Source of the DNA: Bacteroidota bacterium
Lineage (GTDB): Bacteria > Bacteroidota > Bacteroidia > UKL13-3
Length of the DNA stretch: 64,000 bases
NCBI GenBank assembly: GCA_027491355.1
Contig: JAIXWI010000038.1
Coordinates: 1 to 64,000 of the forward strand
Direction: 5' to 3'
Positions 45,508 through 55,057 of this stretch are shown here, in pieces; within the stretch, counting starts at the first letter, position 1, and each line of letters starts with the position of its first letter. Position numbers and translations under genes: made by a program. Below the pieces are notes generated by a model, which was given only the letters and a program-made list of their open reading frames with translations, had not been told where the DNA came from and did not search any database.

Positions 45508-46057
45508 ATTCTAGGCGATTCATTAATGAACTGTAATTTTGTTTCAGCGTAGCCTCTACTCTTCTTACATCTAAAAACTCTTGAAACATATCTATCAATA
45601 AAATATCAAAGACTGAACTCTCTACAAATGGCAACTCCTTGCCAAATCCACAAACACAAAGCGCATTTGTTTTCTTTAAAAAGCGTTTGATATGTCTTTT
45701 ATCAGTATTGAGCGTTTGACAGCTTCCAAAATGTATGATTCTATTGTGACAATTGGGTCCTAGCATATCAGCCAATGCATCTAAATGCAAAGGAGTTTTA
45801 TTGATAAGAATTTGACCTGGTTTGCCATGAAATGCGAGATACAAAATAGAATAATTGCTATAGCGCTTCAGTTGCCACTGCATTAAATAATATTCCAAAT
45901 TTTCAATGGTGCCACAGTTTCTATGTATAAAATCTATATTTCTATTCTGTTTCAAAAAAAGCAATGCAGCCATGATGCTGTTTTGTTTTTTGAGATCTTT
46001 ACTCCAATCTCCTTCTAAACAAAATACTTCTTTTTGATAAGCCTTTGCAATTTTCAT
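45488..46057 (-). CDS. Small caspase/CHAT-like protein (resembles DUF6642)
   Basis: 189 residues from the ATG at 46057; an ATG 24 bases upstream sits next to the ftsZ terminator and is less likely. Two hydrophobic strands end in the pair expected of clan CD cysteine peptidases: His77 in ILYLAFHGKPG and Cys113 in RIIHFGSCQTL. The order and spacing (strand-HG, then strand-xSC) are those of caspase, gingipain and CHAT folds. There is no signal peptide and no extra domain, so a cytoplasmic enzyme or a relative without activity is possible. The resemblance to DUF6642 is from memory. It lies after ftsZ, beyond a terminator, and overlaps the HAD gene by 20 bases. Substrate is unknown. Confidence 0.7.
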   Translation of the reverse strand: MKIAKAYQKEVFCLEGDWSKDLKKQNSIMAALLFLKQNRNIDFIHRNCGTIENLEYYLMQWQLKRYSNYSILYLAFHGKPGQILINKTPLHLDALADMLGPNCHNRIIHFGSCQTLNTDKRHIKRFLKKTNALCVCGFGKELPFVESSVFDILLIDMFQEFLDVRRVEATLKQNYSSLMNRLEFKLIHL

Positions 46058-46073
46058 AGGTTTGTAAAATAAA

Positions 46074-46095
46074 AAAGGCATCTACCGATGCCTTT
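46074..46095 (-). terminator. Terminator of the dcw cluster after ftsZ
   Basis: AAAGGCATC (46074-46082) pairs with GATGCCTTT (46087-46095) around TACC. On the minus strand it is followed by a T-rich tract. It begins seven bases after the ftsZ stop. Confidence 0.8.
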
Positions 46096-46101
46096 GAATG
46101 A

Positions 46102-47886
46102 TTAGTCTACATTGTCGTGCAGAAAAGTATTGTTGCTTTTCAATTCAGGTTTGCCCGAACCATCTTCAAACAAACTCAACCTCGATACTTGCGATGCAGA
46201 AGAATGTGGAACTTCATCTAATCTTTTTTGTCTTCTTTTATAGGCTGGTTCCTTTTCTAAATCCCTCAAGCCTTGTGAAGAATTGATATTCAGATTCAAT
46301 TCCTTTAACTCTTTGATTCGCAATATTTGTTGTTCAATTTTCTTTTCAGCTTCTTCAAAAAATGGATCTTCATGAAAATCTAACAAAGAATGTTGAATAA
46401 AAACTTCTTTCTTTTCTGATGCCTCAATTGGCTTATTTGTCTGTTGAAATTCATCTTGATTGAGCTCAACAGGATTGACAAATGGCTCTTGCGGCAATTC
46501 ATTCTGAATAGTATTCAGTTCAATCTCTAAGTTGATGTTCTCTGTAAATTGATTGTCTATATCCTGATTGAAATTGACAGCATGAATTGGGTCTGATTCA
46601 TTTTCTTTGAATTCATTGTTTGAAATGTCTTCATTAGAAGCCTCAAGACTGTTATTGTTTATATTGAATGTTTCAAATGTAAATGATTGTGTGTGTTCCT
46701 CTTCAAATAAAAAATGCTTTACATTATCAATTGGAGCTTCATCTATATTTGGTGTTGCCTCATCTATTGAAGATTGTGGTGAATCAATTTCAGGTGCTAC
46801 AACCGTATCTGCTATTGCATTTGAAGCCTCAGGTTCTGTGATTAAAGGCATAACAATTGTTTTTTGAACTGCTTGTACCGGCTCTACCTCAATCAATTTA
46901 TTTTCGTATTTACCAGATTCGAAGCCTGTTGCAACCAATGTGATGGCAATTGCCTCACCTAAATTTTCATCATATGACGTACCAATAATCATCTCGGCTT
47001 TGTTGCCACTTTCTTCTTGTATGTAGTTTGAAATAGCTTCAAATTCATCCATTAATAATTCGTGAGTGCCTTTAGCTGAACTGATATTGAGCAAAATATT
47101 TTTAGCCCCTAAAATTTTGTTGTCATTCAGAAGTGGTGAATTCAATGCTGCCTTTACAGCAGCCAATGCCCTGTCTTGACCAGCCGCAGAAGCCGAACCC
47201 ATAAGTGCCACACCACTTGATTTCATTACTGTTTTAACATCCTCAAAATCTACGTTAATTTCACCTGGATAAGTAATGACTTCTGCAATTCCTTTTGCAG
47301 CGGTATTTAGGATTTCGTTTGCCTGAGAGAAAGCCTGACTCATAGGCAAATTACCATACATCTCTTTAATCTTGTTGTTGTTAATGACCAACAAACAATC
47401 AACAGATTTCTTCAGGGCTTCAATGCCTTCTTCAGCAAAACTGATTCGTTTTTTTCCTTCAAACGAAAAAGGAGTAGTAACAATACCTACTGTAAGTATG
47501 TCTAAATCTCTGGCAATTTTTGCAATGATTGGAGCGGCTCCAGTACCTGTACCACCACCCATTCCAGCAGTAATAAAGAGCATTTTGGTATTGACTCCTA
47601 AAGTTTCAATAATGTCTTCAACGGCCTCCATAGCAGATTGTTTGCCTACTTCTGGATTTGCACCAGCTCCTAGTCCGTTTGTTAAACTTGCTCCTAATTG
47701 AATTTTATTGGTAATTGGACTGGCTTCTAGTACTTGCAAGTCGGTATTGCAAATGATGAAATCTACACCTTTAATGCCCTGTGAATACATGTAATTAACA
47801 GCATTTCCTCCACCACCACCTACACCAATAACTTTTATAATTGATGAGCGCTCTCTTGGCATATTGAATTTAATAGAACTTTCCAT
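46102..47886 (-). CDS. ftsZ: Cell division GTPase FtsZ with long C-terminal linker
   Basis: 594 residues, against about 380 in E. coli. The GTPase domain (about 12-320) has GVGGGGGNAVNYM and the tubulin signature GGGTGTGAAPIIAK. After it comes an acidic, Asn/Glu/Gln-rich linker of about 200 residues (335-540), then a basic/helical end with PAYKRRQKRLDEVPH and SQVSRLSLFED, probably the conserved C-terminal peptide that binds FtsA. It polymerises into the Z-ring at midcell. Last gene of the cluster, with a terminator after it and ftsA 26 bases before it. Confidence 0.97.
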   Translation of the reverse strand: MESSIKFNMPRERSSIIKVIGVGGGGGNAVNYMYSQGIKGVDFIICNTDLQVLEASPITNKIQLGASLTNGLGAGANPEVGKQSAMEAVEDIIETLGVNTKMLFITAGMGGGTGTGAAPIIAKIARDLDILTVGIVTTPFSFEGKKRISFAEEGIEALKKSVDCLLVINNNKIKEMYGNLPMSQAFSQANEILNTAAKGIAEVITYPGEINVDFEDVKTVMKSSGVALMGSASAAGQDRALAAVKAALNSPLLNDNKILGAKNILLNISSAKGTHELLMDEFEAISNYIQEESGNKAEMIIGTSYDENLGEAIAITLVATGFESGKYENKLIEVEPVQAVQKTIVMPLITEPEASNAIADTVVAPEIDSPQSSIDEATPNIDEAPIDNVKHFLFEEEHTQSFTFETFNINNNSLEASNEDISNNEFKENESDPIHAVNFNQDIDNQFTENINLEIELNTIQNELPQEPFVNPVELNQDEFQQTNKPIEASEKKEVFIQHSLLDFHEDPFFEEAEKKIEQQILRIKELKELNLNINSSQGLRDLEKEPAYKRRQKRLDEVPHSSASQVSRLSLFEDGSGKPELKSNNTFLHDNVD

Positions 47887-47912
47887 GATTATTTATTTTA
47901 AAGGCTCAGTGA

Positions 47913-49232
47913 TTAAAAGTCTTGTAAGTTGTCATTGTTCTCAAACAAGTGCTTCTTTCCATTTTCAATAATTTTTTGAAAAAAGTTAAAGGGTCCACTT
48001 TTAGGTTTTTCTGATGATTGCATAGGTTGCTCTACCTCCATTTCAACTTGATCTAGCGATTTCAAACCTTTCATCATCAACCCTACTCCAGTTGCGTACA
48101 TTGGGCTTTTTATTTCTTCTAAAAATGCTGTTTTTCCCAAATGTTCATTGGCATAACCAATACGGGTATCTATACCAGTAACAAATTCTACCAATTTATC
48201 GAGGTGTTTGAGTTGAGAGCCCCCACCTGTAATTACAATACCTGCGTTGAGTTTTTTCTCTAAACCAGAGCTTTTAATTTCATACAATACTGATTCAAAA
48301 ATCTCTTCAACACGAGCTTGAATCACATGTGCTAAATTTTTTACCAAAATTTCTTTTGAAGGTCTTCCTCTCAAACTTGGCAAGCTTACCACTTCATTGT
48401 CTTTGTTCTCACTAGCCAATGCTGATCCAAATTTAACTTTCAATAACTCTGCATGTGCATTCAAAACGTTGCAACCTTCCTCAATATCTCTTGTAATAAT
48501 TTGCCCCCCAAATGGAATTACTGCTGTATGTCTGATGATACCTTTTTTAAAAATTGCTACATCTGTTGTACCACCTCCTATATCAACCAAGCAAACCCCT
48601 GCATCCATTTCCTCTTGCGACAATACAGCCTCTGCCGATGAAAGTGGTTCTAAAATTAAATCTGCTATTTTTAAATCTGCTCTTTCAACACTTCTAGTAA
48701 TGTTTCTAATGGCATCGACGTTACCAGTAATGATGTTGAAATTTGAACTCAACCTGACACCTGACATACCAACTGGGTCTATGACATCTCCTATATCATC
48801 AACTGTATATTCTTGAGGCAAAACATGAATAATGGCATCACCAGGAGGCAACGCCAAATTATATGTATCTCTGGTAAGTCTGTCTACATCTTCTTGACTA
48901 ATTTCAGTATCGCTGTTGGTTCTACTGATTGAGTTTTGGTGTTGTAAACTTTTAATGTGTTGACCTGCAATTCCTACATGCACGCTGTTGATTTCTATGC
49001 GCATATTTGGACTGTTTTTTAACAAAGAAGCTTTTGCTTTCTCTATGGCATCTATGATGGCAGTTTTTGTACGCTCAATGTTGCGCACTTCACCTCTGAT
49101 TACACCTAAGCTTTCAGATTTACCCATAGCAAGTACTTCAACCTTTCCGTGCTCATTGCTTTTACCTACAATGGCACAAATTTTTGTAGTCCCAATATCG
49201 AGACCCACCACTACTTTTAACTCGTTTGACAT
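47913..49232 (-). CDS. ftsA: Cell division protein FtsA
   Basis: 439 residues. Actin-like ATPase: VVGLDIGTTKICAIVG (phosphate 1), the SHS2/1C subdomain (about 85-165), VCLVDIGGGTTDVAIF (phosphate 2) and GIVITGGGSQLKHLD. The C-terminal part (GPFNFFQKIIENGKKHLFE) carries an amphipathic helix for membrane binding. It tethers FtsZ to the membrane. Two bases separate it from ftsQ. Confidence 0.97.
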   Translation of the reverse strand: MSNELKVVVGLDIGTTKICAIVGKSNEHGKVEVLAMGKSESLGVIRGEVRNIERTKTAIIDAIEKAKASLLKNSPNMRIEINSVHVGIAGQHIKSLQHQNSISRTNSDTEISQEDVDRLTRDTYNLALPPGDAIIHVLPQEYTVDDIGDVIDPVGMSGVRLSSNFNIITGNVDAIRNITRSVERADLKIADLILEPLSSAEAVLSQEEMDAGVCLVDIGGGTTDVAIFKKGIIRHTAVIPFGGQIITRDIEEGCNVLNAHAELLKVKFGSALASENKDNEVVSLPSLRGRPSKEILVKNLAHVIQARVEEIFESVLYEIKSSGLEKKLNAGIVITGGGSQLKHLDKLVEFVTGIDTRIGYANEHLGKTAFLEEIKSPMYATGVGLMMKGLKSLDQVEMEVEQPMQSSEKPKSGPFNFFQKIIENGKKHLFENNDNLQDF

Positions 49233-49234
49233 AA

Positions 49235-50038
49235 CTAAGCCTTAATTTTTTTACAAACTACCTGAGATTTGAACCTCAAATCGATGGTGCTATAATTGTC
49301 CCATCCTATGCGGTTCAAGGCCTCTTTATAAAATACTTTTAATTTTTCGAATTTATCGGACATGTCTTCTGTACTTCCCAAAACAATTTCAAAATCGCCT
49401 ATTTTAGGTATGAGTACCAATTCATTTCCTGCTCTTACAAATATCTGTTCAATTAGTGCCTTTAGAAAAGGGTCGTTATCAACAAAAGTTGCTACTTTAA
49501 AGAGTTCATTTCCTACAAAAGAATACACAGTGTCTTCTTTCTCAAAGCGTTCAAAAATGTTACCATTTGCAAATAAAACTCTATGAACATATTGATCACT
49601 TAATGGAAATTTTACCCCATACTTATCTATGTAAAACTGCATGCCATCATACCTTTCTACACGCACAATGGGGATTCTTTGTTGCATTTCAATTGTTAAC
49701 TTTCCATCAATACTGGCAAATACTTGTGCTGATGCAACCCAAGGCAATTGTTTCAAGCACGCTTCCATTTTTAAAATATTCAGTCGAGCCATGGCTGTCC
49801 CTTCAATTTTTCGATTCTTTTGAACGTTTTTAGTAAGCAATTCCAGAACTTGTTTTTTATTAACAAACTTTTGATCCTGAGGAAAAATATGAACTGAAAT
49901 ATGGTTACATTTTTGAGACGCCTCTTTTTTGAAACCTACAACATAAGCAAATACAAAAAAAACAAATAAGCTCATCCAAAGTAGTATACGACAAGCCTGC
50001 TTGATCTTTTGAACGGTATGTGGTTTTAATTTAAACAC
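49235..50038 (-). CDS. ftsQ: Cell division protein FtsQ (DivIB)
   Basis: 267 residues. One N-terminal membrane helix (about 17-34) is followed by a POTRA-like region (about 45-115) and the FtsQ beta domain (about 120-240, ERYDGMQFYIDKYGVKFPLS). It links cytoplasmic and periplasmic divisome parts. It overlaps murC by eight bases. The protein is weakly conserved in the family, so the call rests on both topology and position. Confidence 0.92.
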   Translation of the reverse strand: MFKLKPHTVQKIKQACRILLWMSLFVFFVFAYVVGFKKEASQKCNHISVHIFPQDQKFVNKKQVLELLTKNVQKNRKIEGTAMARLNILKMEACLKQLPWVASAQVFASIDGKLTIEMQQRIPIVRVERYDGMQFYIDKYGVKFPLSDQYVHRVLFANGNIFERFEKEDTVYSFVGNELFKVATFVDNDPFLKALIEQIFVRAGNELVLIPKIGDFEIVLGSTEDMSDKFEKLKVFYKEALNRIGWDNYSTIDLRFKSQVVCKKIKA

Positions 50039-51416
50039 CTTTTAATAATCCTTGACGAAGTGGTTCAATTAATGTATCAATGTCTCCAGCTCCTAGTAAA
50101 ACAAACAAACTTGGCTGATTGGCAACTACCTGCTTAACTAACGCTTCTTTTGAGAGCAGTTGTTTGTGTTCGAGTTGAATTAAATCGAGTAAACTTTCTG
50201 ACGTAACACCAGGTATTGGTAATTCTCTTGCAGGATAAATATCCAATAAATAAAGCTGGTCAGCTTTTGACAATGCCATTGCAAATTCTGACATAAAATC
50301 GCGTGTTCTACTGAACAAATGCGGCTGAAAAGCTACATGCATTTTACATTCAGGATACATTGTTTTTACTGAATTTAAAATGGCTTTAATTTCTTCTGGA
50401 TGGTGAGCATAATCATCAATAAAAATGAGTCCATCGTGTTTAACAATGTATTCAAATCTTCTTTTAACTCCTTTAAACGATGCCAATGCAATACGGAGTT
50501 CATGCTCACTCAAACCACATTTCAATGCAATTGCAGAGGCAGCTACCGCATTTTCAATGTTATGCAATCCTGGAATACCAAGTGATAAGTCTTTGAATTG
50601 TTTACCAAAATATGTTAAGTCAAACAAATTGGCATCACCGTTGATGCGAATATTTGATGCGTAAACACTTGCCTCACTAGAAAATCCGTAGGTAAAAAAT
50701 GGCTTTTGCAAGTCCATTCCTATTTCTAAACCATGTTTGATAAAAAGGGTCCCGTTTGCATTGACTTGATTGGCATAAGCAATAAAAGATGATTTAAAAG
50801 TATCATGGGCTCCATAAATGTCTAAATGATCTGCATCAGTTGATGTAATCACTGCCATTTGAGGGAACAGAGTTAAAAAAGACCTGTCAAACTCATCGGC
50901 TTCAACCACTAAAAGCTTTTCCGATTTTGATTTATCTGGTAGCAATAAGTTGCTTCCGTAATTAACTGAAATTCCTCCTAAAAATGCAGCACAATCTAAA
51001 TGGCTTTGCTTTAACAAATGCGCCAACAATGTGGATGTAGTTGTTTTTCCGTGTGTACCTGCAATGCCTATTGTATCAAATGATTGACTGAGCAGACCCA
51101 GTACTTCAGAACGTTTTAAAATTTGAAATCCGTTTGTTCTAAACCAATGCCATTCTTGATGATCTTTAGGAATAGCCGGAGTAATAACAACCAATGTATT
51201 TGAAAACTGTAAATCTAAAGATTGAGGCAGCGCAGGATGATCTTCAAAATGAATTTGAATACCCTCGTTGATCAATTGATCTGTGAGAGGTGTTGGTGTT
51301 TTATCATAGCCAAAAACTTGTATACCTAAATGATTGAAATAGCGGGCGATGGCACTCATTCCAATACCACCAATACCTAAAAAATAGGCTTTTTGTATTT
51401 GGTTAATTGATTGCAT
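50031..51416 (-). CDS. murC: UDP-N-acetylmuramate--L-alanine ligase
   Basis: 461 residues. The Rossmann start AYFLGIGGIGMSAIAR, ATP loop GTHGKTTTSTLLAH, VVEADEFDRSFL and IDDYAHHPEEIKA identify MurC. It adds the first residue, L-Ala, to UDP-MurNAc in the cytoplasm. It overlaps murG by 14 bases. Confidence 0.97.
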   Translation of the reverse strand: MQSINQIQKAYFLGIGGIGMSAIARYFNHLGIQVFGYDKTPTPLTDQLINEGIQIHFEDHPALPQSLDLQFSNTLVVITPAIPKDHQEWHWFRTNGFQILKRSEVLGLLSQSFDTIGIAGTHGKTTTSTLLAHLLKQSHLDCAAFLGGISVNYGSNLLLPDKSKSEKLLVVEADEFDRSFLTLFPQMAVITSTDADHLDIYGAHDTFKSSFIAYANQVNANGTLFIKHGLEIGMDLQKPFFTYGFSSEASVYASNIRINGDANLFDLTYFGKQFKDLSLGIPGLHNIENAVAASAIALKCGLSEHELRIALASFKGVKRRFEYIVKHDGLIFIDDYAHHPEEIKAILNSVKTMYPECKMHVAFQPHLFSRTRDFMSEFAMALSKADQLYLLDIYPARELPIPGVTSESLLDLIQLEHKQLLSKEALVKQVVANQPSLFVLLGAGDIDTLIEPLRQGLLKGV

Positions 51417-52509
51417 GTGTGTTGACTAATTGAAGGGCTTCTTTTGCAATAAGTTGAGCAGCATCTGGCTTGGAAAATGTAGCAATATGATTGGCTAAGG
51501 AAGTCTGTTTATTGGTATCTGAAAGCAATCCCAAAACCGTCGTAATTAATTCTTGGTTTGCTGCAGCATCTTTAACCATTAAGGCTGCATTTTCATTTAC
51601 CAATGCCAATGCATTTTTGGTTTGATGGTCTTCAGCAACATTTGGTGATGGCACTAAAATGAGTGGTTTGGCTACAATTGCAATTTCTGCTATTGACAAA
51701 GCACCTGCTCTGGAAACAACAATATCAGCCATCGCATAAGCTAAATCCATTTCATAGATAAAATTTCGGACTACTAAATTTGGATGGTTTAATTGATCGG
51801 CGGCTGGAAAATTATTGCCTTTTTGCCAAATGAGGTTATAGCCAGCGTTGGTTAACTGCTGCCAATTGTTAAACAATGTTTGATTTATGGTTCTGGCTCC
51901 TAAACTACCTCCAATAACCAAAACAGTTTTCTTGGTTTCATCCAGTTTAAAAAACGCTACTGCTGCTGATTTTTTAGCGTTTGCACTCAGAATATCTGTT
52001 CGAACAGGATTACCCGTTAAAACAATTTTAGCTGCTGGGAAAAACCTATCCATTTGGGAATAAGCTACCGCAACTTTCTTTGCTTTATTTTTTAACAGTT
52101 TATTGGTAATGCCCGCATAGGAATTTTGTTCATGAATCATTACCGGAATTCCTCTCATCCATGCTGCAAACATCATGGCTCCACTTGCATAACCTCCAAA
52201 CCCTATTGCTAAATCAGGTTTGAATTGACCAATCAACAACCATGATTTTAAAACAGCTACAATTACCTTAAAAGGAAACAACATATTTTTAATACTCAAG
52301 CTCCTTTGCAAACCACTGATCCACAAACCAACAATTGGATAACCTGCTTTAGGAACTTTTTCCATTTCCATCCTGTCTTTTGCACCAACAAACAAAAACT
52401 CAACCGCACCATTCAATTCTTTTTCAATGGCCTGTGCAACCGCAATAGCCGGATAAATGTGTCCGCCTGTTCCACCTCCACTAATGATGATTCGTAGTTT
52501 GTTTTTCAT
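51403..52509 (-). CDS. murG: UDP-GlcNAc transferase MurG (lipid II synthase)
   Basis: 368 residues. GT28 family: ISGGGTGGHIYPAIAVA, the acceptor site GFGGYASG and HEQNSYAG, VIGGSLGAR, and SRAGALSIAEI. It adds GlcNAc to lipid I at the inner face of the membrane. ftsW lies 11 bases before it. Confidence 0.97.
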   Translation of the reverse strand: MKNKLRIIISGGGTGGHIYPAIAVAQAIEKELNGAVEFLFVGAKDRMEMEKVPKAGYPIVGLWISGLQRSLSIKNMLFPFKVIVAVLKSWLLIGQFKPDLAIGFGGYASGAMMFAAWMRGIPVMIHEQNSYAGITNKLLKNKAKKVAVAYSQMDRFFPAAKIVLTGNPVRTDILSANAKKSAAVAFFKLDETKKTVLVIGGSLGARTINQTLFNNWQQLTNAGYNLIWQKGNNFPAADQLNHPNLVVRNFIYEMDLAYAMADIVVSRAGALSIAEIAIVAKPLILVPSPNVAEDHQTKNALALVNENAALMVKDAAANQELITTVLGLLSDTNKQTSLANHIATFSKPDAAQLIAKEALQLVNTHAIN

Positions 52510-52520
52510 ACAAATGCTGC

Positions 52521-53702
52521 TTATTTTTTGTCAGGCAATGAATTTTCTTCCTCTACATATCTACTCACGCTCATGATCATTCCAAATGCCATACTTGTTA
52601 TGATAATTGAGGTACCACCCTTACTAACCAAAGGCAATGTGAGACCAGTAACAGGAAATAAATTGACTGCTACTGCCATATTTATCAATGCTTGCATTAC
52701 CAGAGCAAATGACAATCCAACTGCAACCAAGGCTCCAAATGCTTTTGGACTTTTGATAATAATTCTAAACGCCCTGTACAAGAAAAATAGGTACATCAAT
52801 AAAAGAAAAACACCACCAATCATTCCATACTCCTCTATGATGATGGCATATATAAAATCAGAGTAAGCCTCTGGTAAAAAATTCCTTTCTGTACTTTGAC
52901 CAGGGCCTTTGCCCCAAAAACCTCCATTAGCAATGGCAATTTTAGCATGGTCGTTTTGATAAGAAACATCACTATCTTTTGTTGGTTTAGAGTAATTTTC
53001 TATGCGGTGTTTCCATGTTAAAATTCGACCAAAAGGTTTCAGAAACTTGTCTGGTGTTTTAAATACGATGATTCCAAATAACAACAAGGCTAGTAATGCC
53101 GGAACAATAATGTATGAAATGTGCTTGATGGTTACCCTGCCAATAAACATGATTACAAAACAAGTAGTAGCCAAAACCAATGCTGTAGACAAATTATTAG
53201 GGGCAATCAACATACATACCAAACAGATGTGAGCCATGATGGGAAGAGACCCTTTTTTAAAATCTTTGATATCATCCTGTCTTTTGGCCAATTCACTGGC
53301 TATAAATAAGATGAGGGCAACCTTTGCTACTTCAGATGTTTGAAAAGTAATGCCTAAAAAAGGAATGGTAAGCCAACGCTGGGCATCATTGATTTCAGAG
53401 CCAACAAACAAAGTCAATACCAATAATATATAAGAGACATAGAGCACTAATTTTGCCACTTTCATAAACATTTTATAATGGATGCTGTGAATGTACAACA
53501 TCACATAGCCCCCAATTAACAAATAGGCCAGCTGTTGAAAGAGAAAAACTTCTGCGCTACCTCCATGTTTGGCATAGGCCAAGGCACCTGTAGAACTATA
53601 CACTGCCGCTAAACCCCAAAACGAGAGTATGGCAATGATAGCCCACATGAATGGATCTCCTTTAGGTTTAATCCGTTCCCAGTTGAGTAGCTTGGCAATC
53701 AT
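52521..53702 (-). CDS. ftsW: Septal peptidoglycan polymerase FtsW (SEDS family)
   Basis: 393 residues with about ten membrane helices. The SEDS motifs QRWLTIPFLGITFQTSEVAKVALI and SDFIYAIIIEEYGMIGG, with the essential acidic residue, are present, and GLTLPLVSKGGTS is near the end. It polymerises septal glycan together with the class B PBP coded downstream in the same cluster. Confidence 0.96.
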   Translation of the reverse strand: MIAKLLNWERIKPKGDPFMWAIIAILSFWGLAAVYSSTGALAYAKHGGSAEVFLFQQLAYLLIGGYVMLYIHSIHYKMFMKVAKLVLYVSYILLVLTLFVGSEINDAQRWLTIPFLGITFQTSEVAKVALILFIASELAKRQDDIKDFKKGSLPIMAHICLVCMLIAPNNLSTALVLATTCFVIMFIGRVTIKHISYIIVPALLALLLFGIIVFKTPDKFLKPFGRILTWKHRIENYSKPTKDSDVSYQNDHAKIAIANGGFWGKGPGQSTERNFLPEAYSDFIYAIIIEEYGMIGGVFLLLMYLFFLYRAFRIIIKSPKAFGALVAVGLSFALVMQALINMAVAVNLFPVTGLTLPLVSKGGTSIIITSMAFGMIMSVSRYVEEENSLPDKK

Positions 53703-53707
53703 AACAA

Positions 53708-55054
53708 TTATATTTGCTTTACTGCCGCTTTAAATTGACGACCTCTGTCCTCGTAATTTTTGAACAAATCAAAACTAGCACATGCAGGAGACAACAAAAC
53801 AGTTTCACCTGTTTTGGCCATTTTAGAAGCTACATGTACTGCTTCTTGAGCTGAACTTGTATTGATGATTAAATCTACACAACCGCCAAATGCCTCGTGC
53901 AACTTTGAATTGTCCAAACCCATACAAACTAAAATACGTACTTTCTCTGCTACTAATTGTTTGAGCATTTCGTAATCATTGCCTTTGTCAACGCCGCCAG
54001 CAATCCATACGGTTGGCTTATCCATACTTTCTAAAGCATACCAAGTAGAATTGACATTGGTTGCTTTTGAATCATTGATGTAATCTACACCGCGAATGGT
54101 AGCCACTTTTTCTAATCTGTGTTCAACATTTTGAAAGTCCATCAAGCTCTCTCGAATGACTTCTTTACGAATATTGAGTGCCTGACCAATAATAGCTGCT
54201 GCCATTGAGTTGTAGGCATTGTGTTGCCCTTTAAGAGAAAATTCAGATGTATTCATGGTTAATTGGTTATTGTTATCGTTTGTAAGATTGGCATACATGA
54301 TACCTGATTGAATGTATGCGCCAGGTAAAAATTTATTGTTCAATGAGAATGGATATGCTTTTGCATTGAGTTGAATTTGCTGTATTTTATCATGAATCAA
54401 TGCATCATCTGCACAATAAACAAAGACATTCTCATGCGTTTGATTTTGTAAAATCCTGAACTTGGCATTGATGTAATTTTGAAGATTGTAATCATATCTG
54501 TCTAGATGATCTGGAGTGATATTACACAAAACCGCAAAATCTGCTTTGAATTGATACATATTATCGAGCTGAAAACTTGACAATTCCAAAACGTAATAAT
54601 CATAATTGCCTGATGCTACTAAGCGTGCAAAACTTATTCCAATATTGCCACCAACTGCAACGTTTAAACCCGCTTTTTTGAGCATGTGGTAAATGAGTGA
54701 AGTGGTAGTTGTTTTGCCATTTGTTCCAGTAATACAAATTGTTTGAGCATTGGTAAATCTGCTTGCAAATTCAATTTCTGATACAATTGGAATATTTAAT
54801 TTTAAAACAGCTTGTATGAGTTCATTTTTATCGGGAATACCAGGGCTTTTAATGACTTCAAATGCATTTAATATCAATGCAGGTGTGTGTCCATTCATTT
54901 CAAACGGAATACCTATTTGATTCAATTCATCTTGGTATTTTTGCGCAATAGGACCAGCATCAGAAACAAACACTTCATAACCCATTTTATGGGCCAATAA
55001 AGCTGCTCCTGTTCCGCTTTCTCCGCTACCTAATATGACTATGCGCTGTTGCAA
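53708..55054 (-). CDS. murD: UDP-MurNAc-L-alanine--D-glutamate ligase
   Basis: 448 residues. IVILGSGESGTGAALLAHKMG, ATP loop [41 protein letters not shown] and the C-terminal LLSPACASFDLFKNYEDRG identify MurD. It adds D-Glu in the cytoplasm. It lies five bases before ftsW. Confidence 0.97.
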   Translation of the reverse strand: MQQRIVILGSGESGTGAALLAHKMGYEVFVSDAGPIAQKYQDELNQIGIPFEMNGHTPALILNAFEVIKSPGIPDKNELIQAVLKLNIPIVSEIEFASRFTNAQTICITGTNGKTTTTSLIYHMLKKAGLNVAVGGNIGISFARLVASGNYDYYVLELSSFQLDNMYQFKADFAVLCNITPDHLDRYDYNLQNYINAKFRILQNQTHENVFVYCADDALIHDKIQQIQLNAKAYPFSLNNKFLPGAYIQSGIMYANLTNDNNNQLTMNTSEFSLKGQHNAYNSMAAAIIGQALNIRKEVIRESLMDFQNVEHRLEKVATIRGVDYINDSKATNVNSTWYALESMDKPTVWIAGGVDKGNDYEMLKQLVAEKVRILVCMGLDNSKLHEAFGGCVDLIINTSSAQEAVHVASKMAKTGETVLLSPACASFDLFKNYEDRGRQFKAAVKQI

Positions 55055-55057
55055 GAA

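Noticed and set aside
45488-46057. Antiphage defence system
   Set aside because: A caspase-like protein alone is not enough; no sensor, effector or nucleotide-signalling gene lies beside it.
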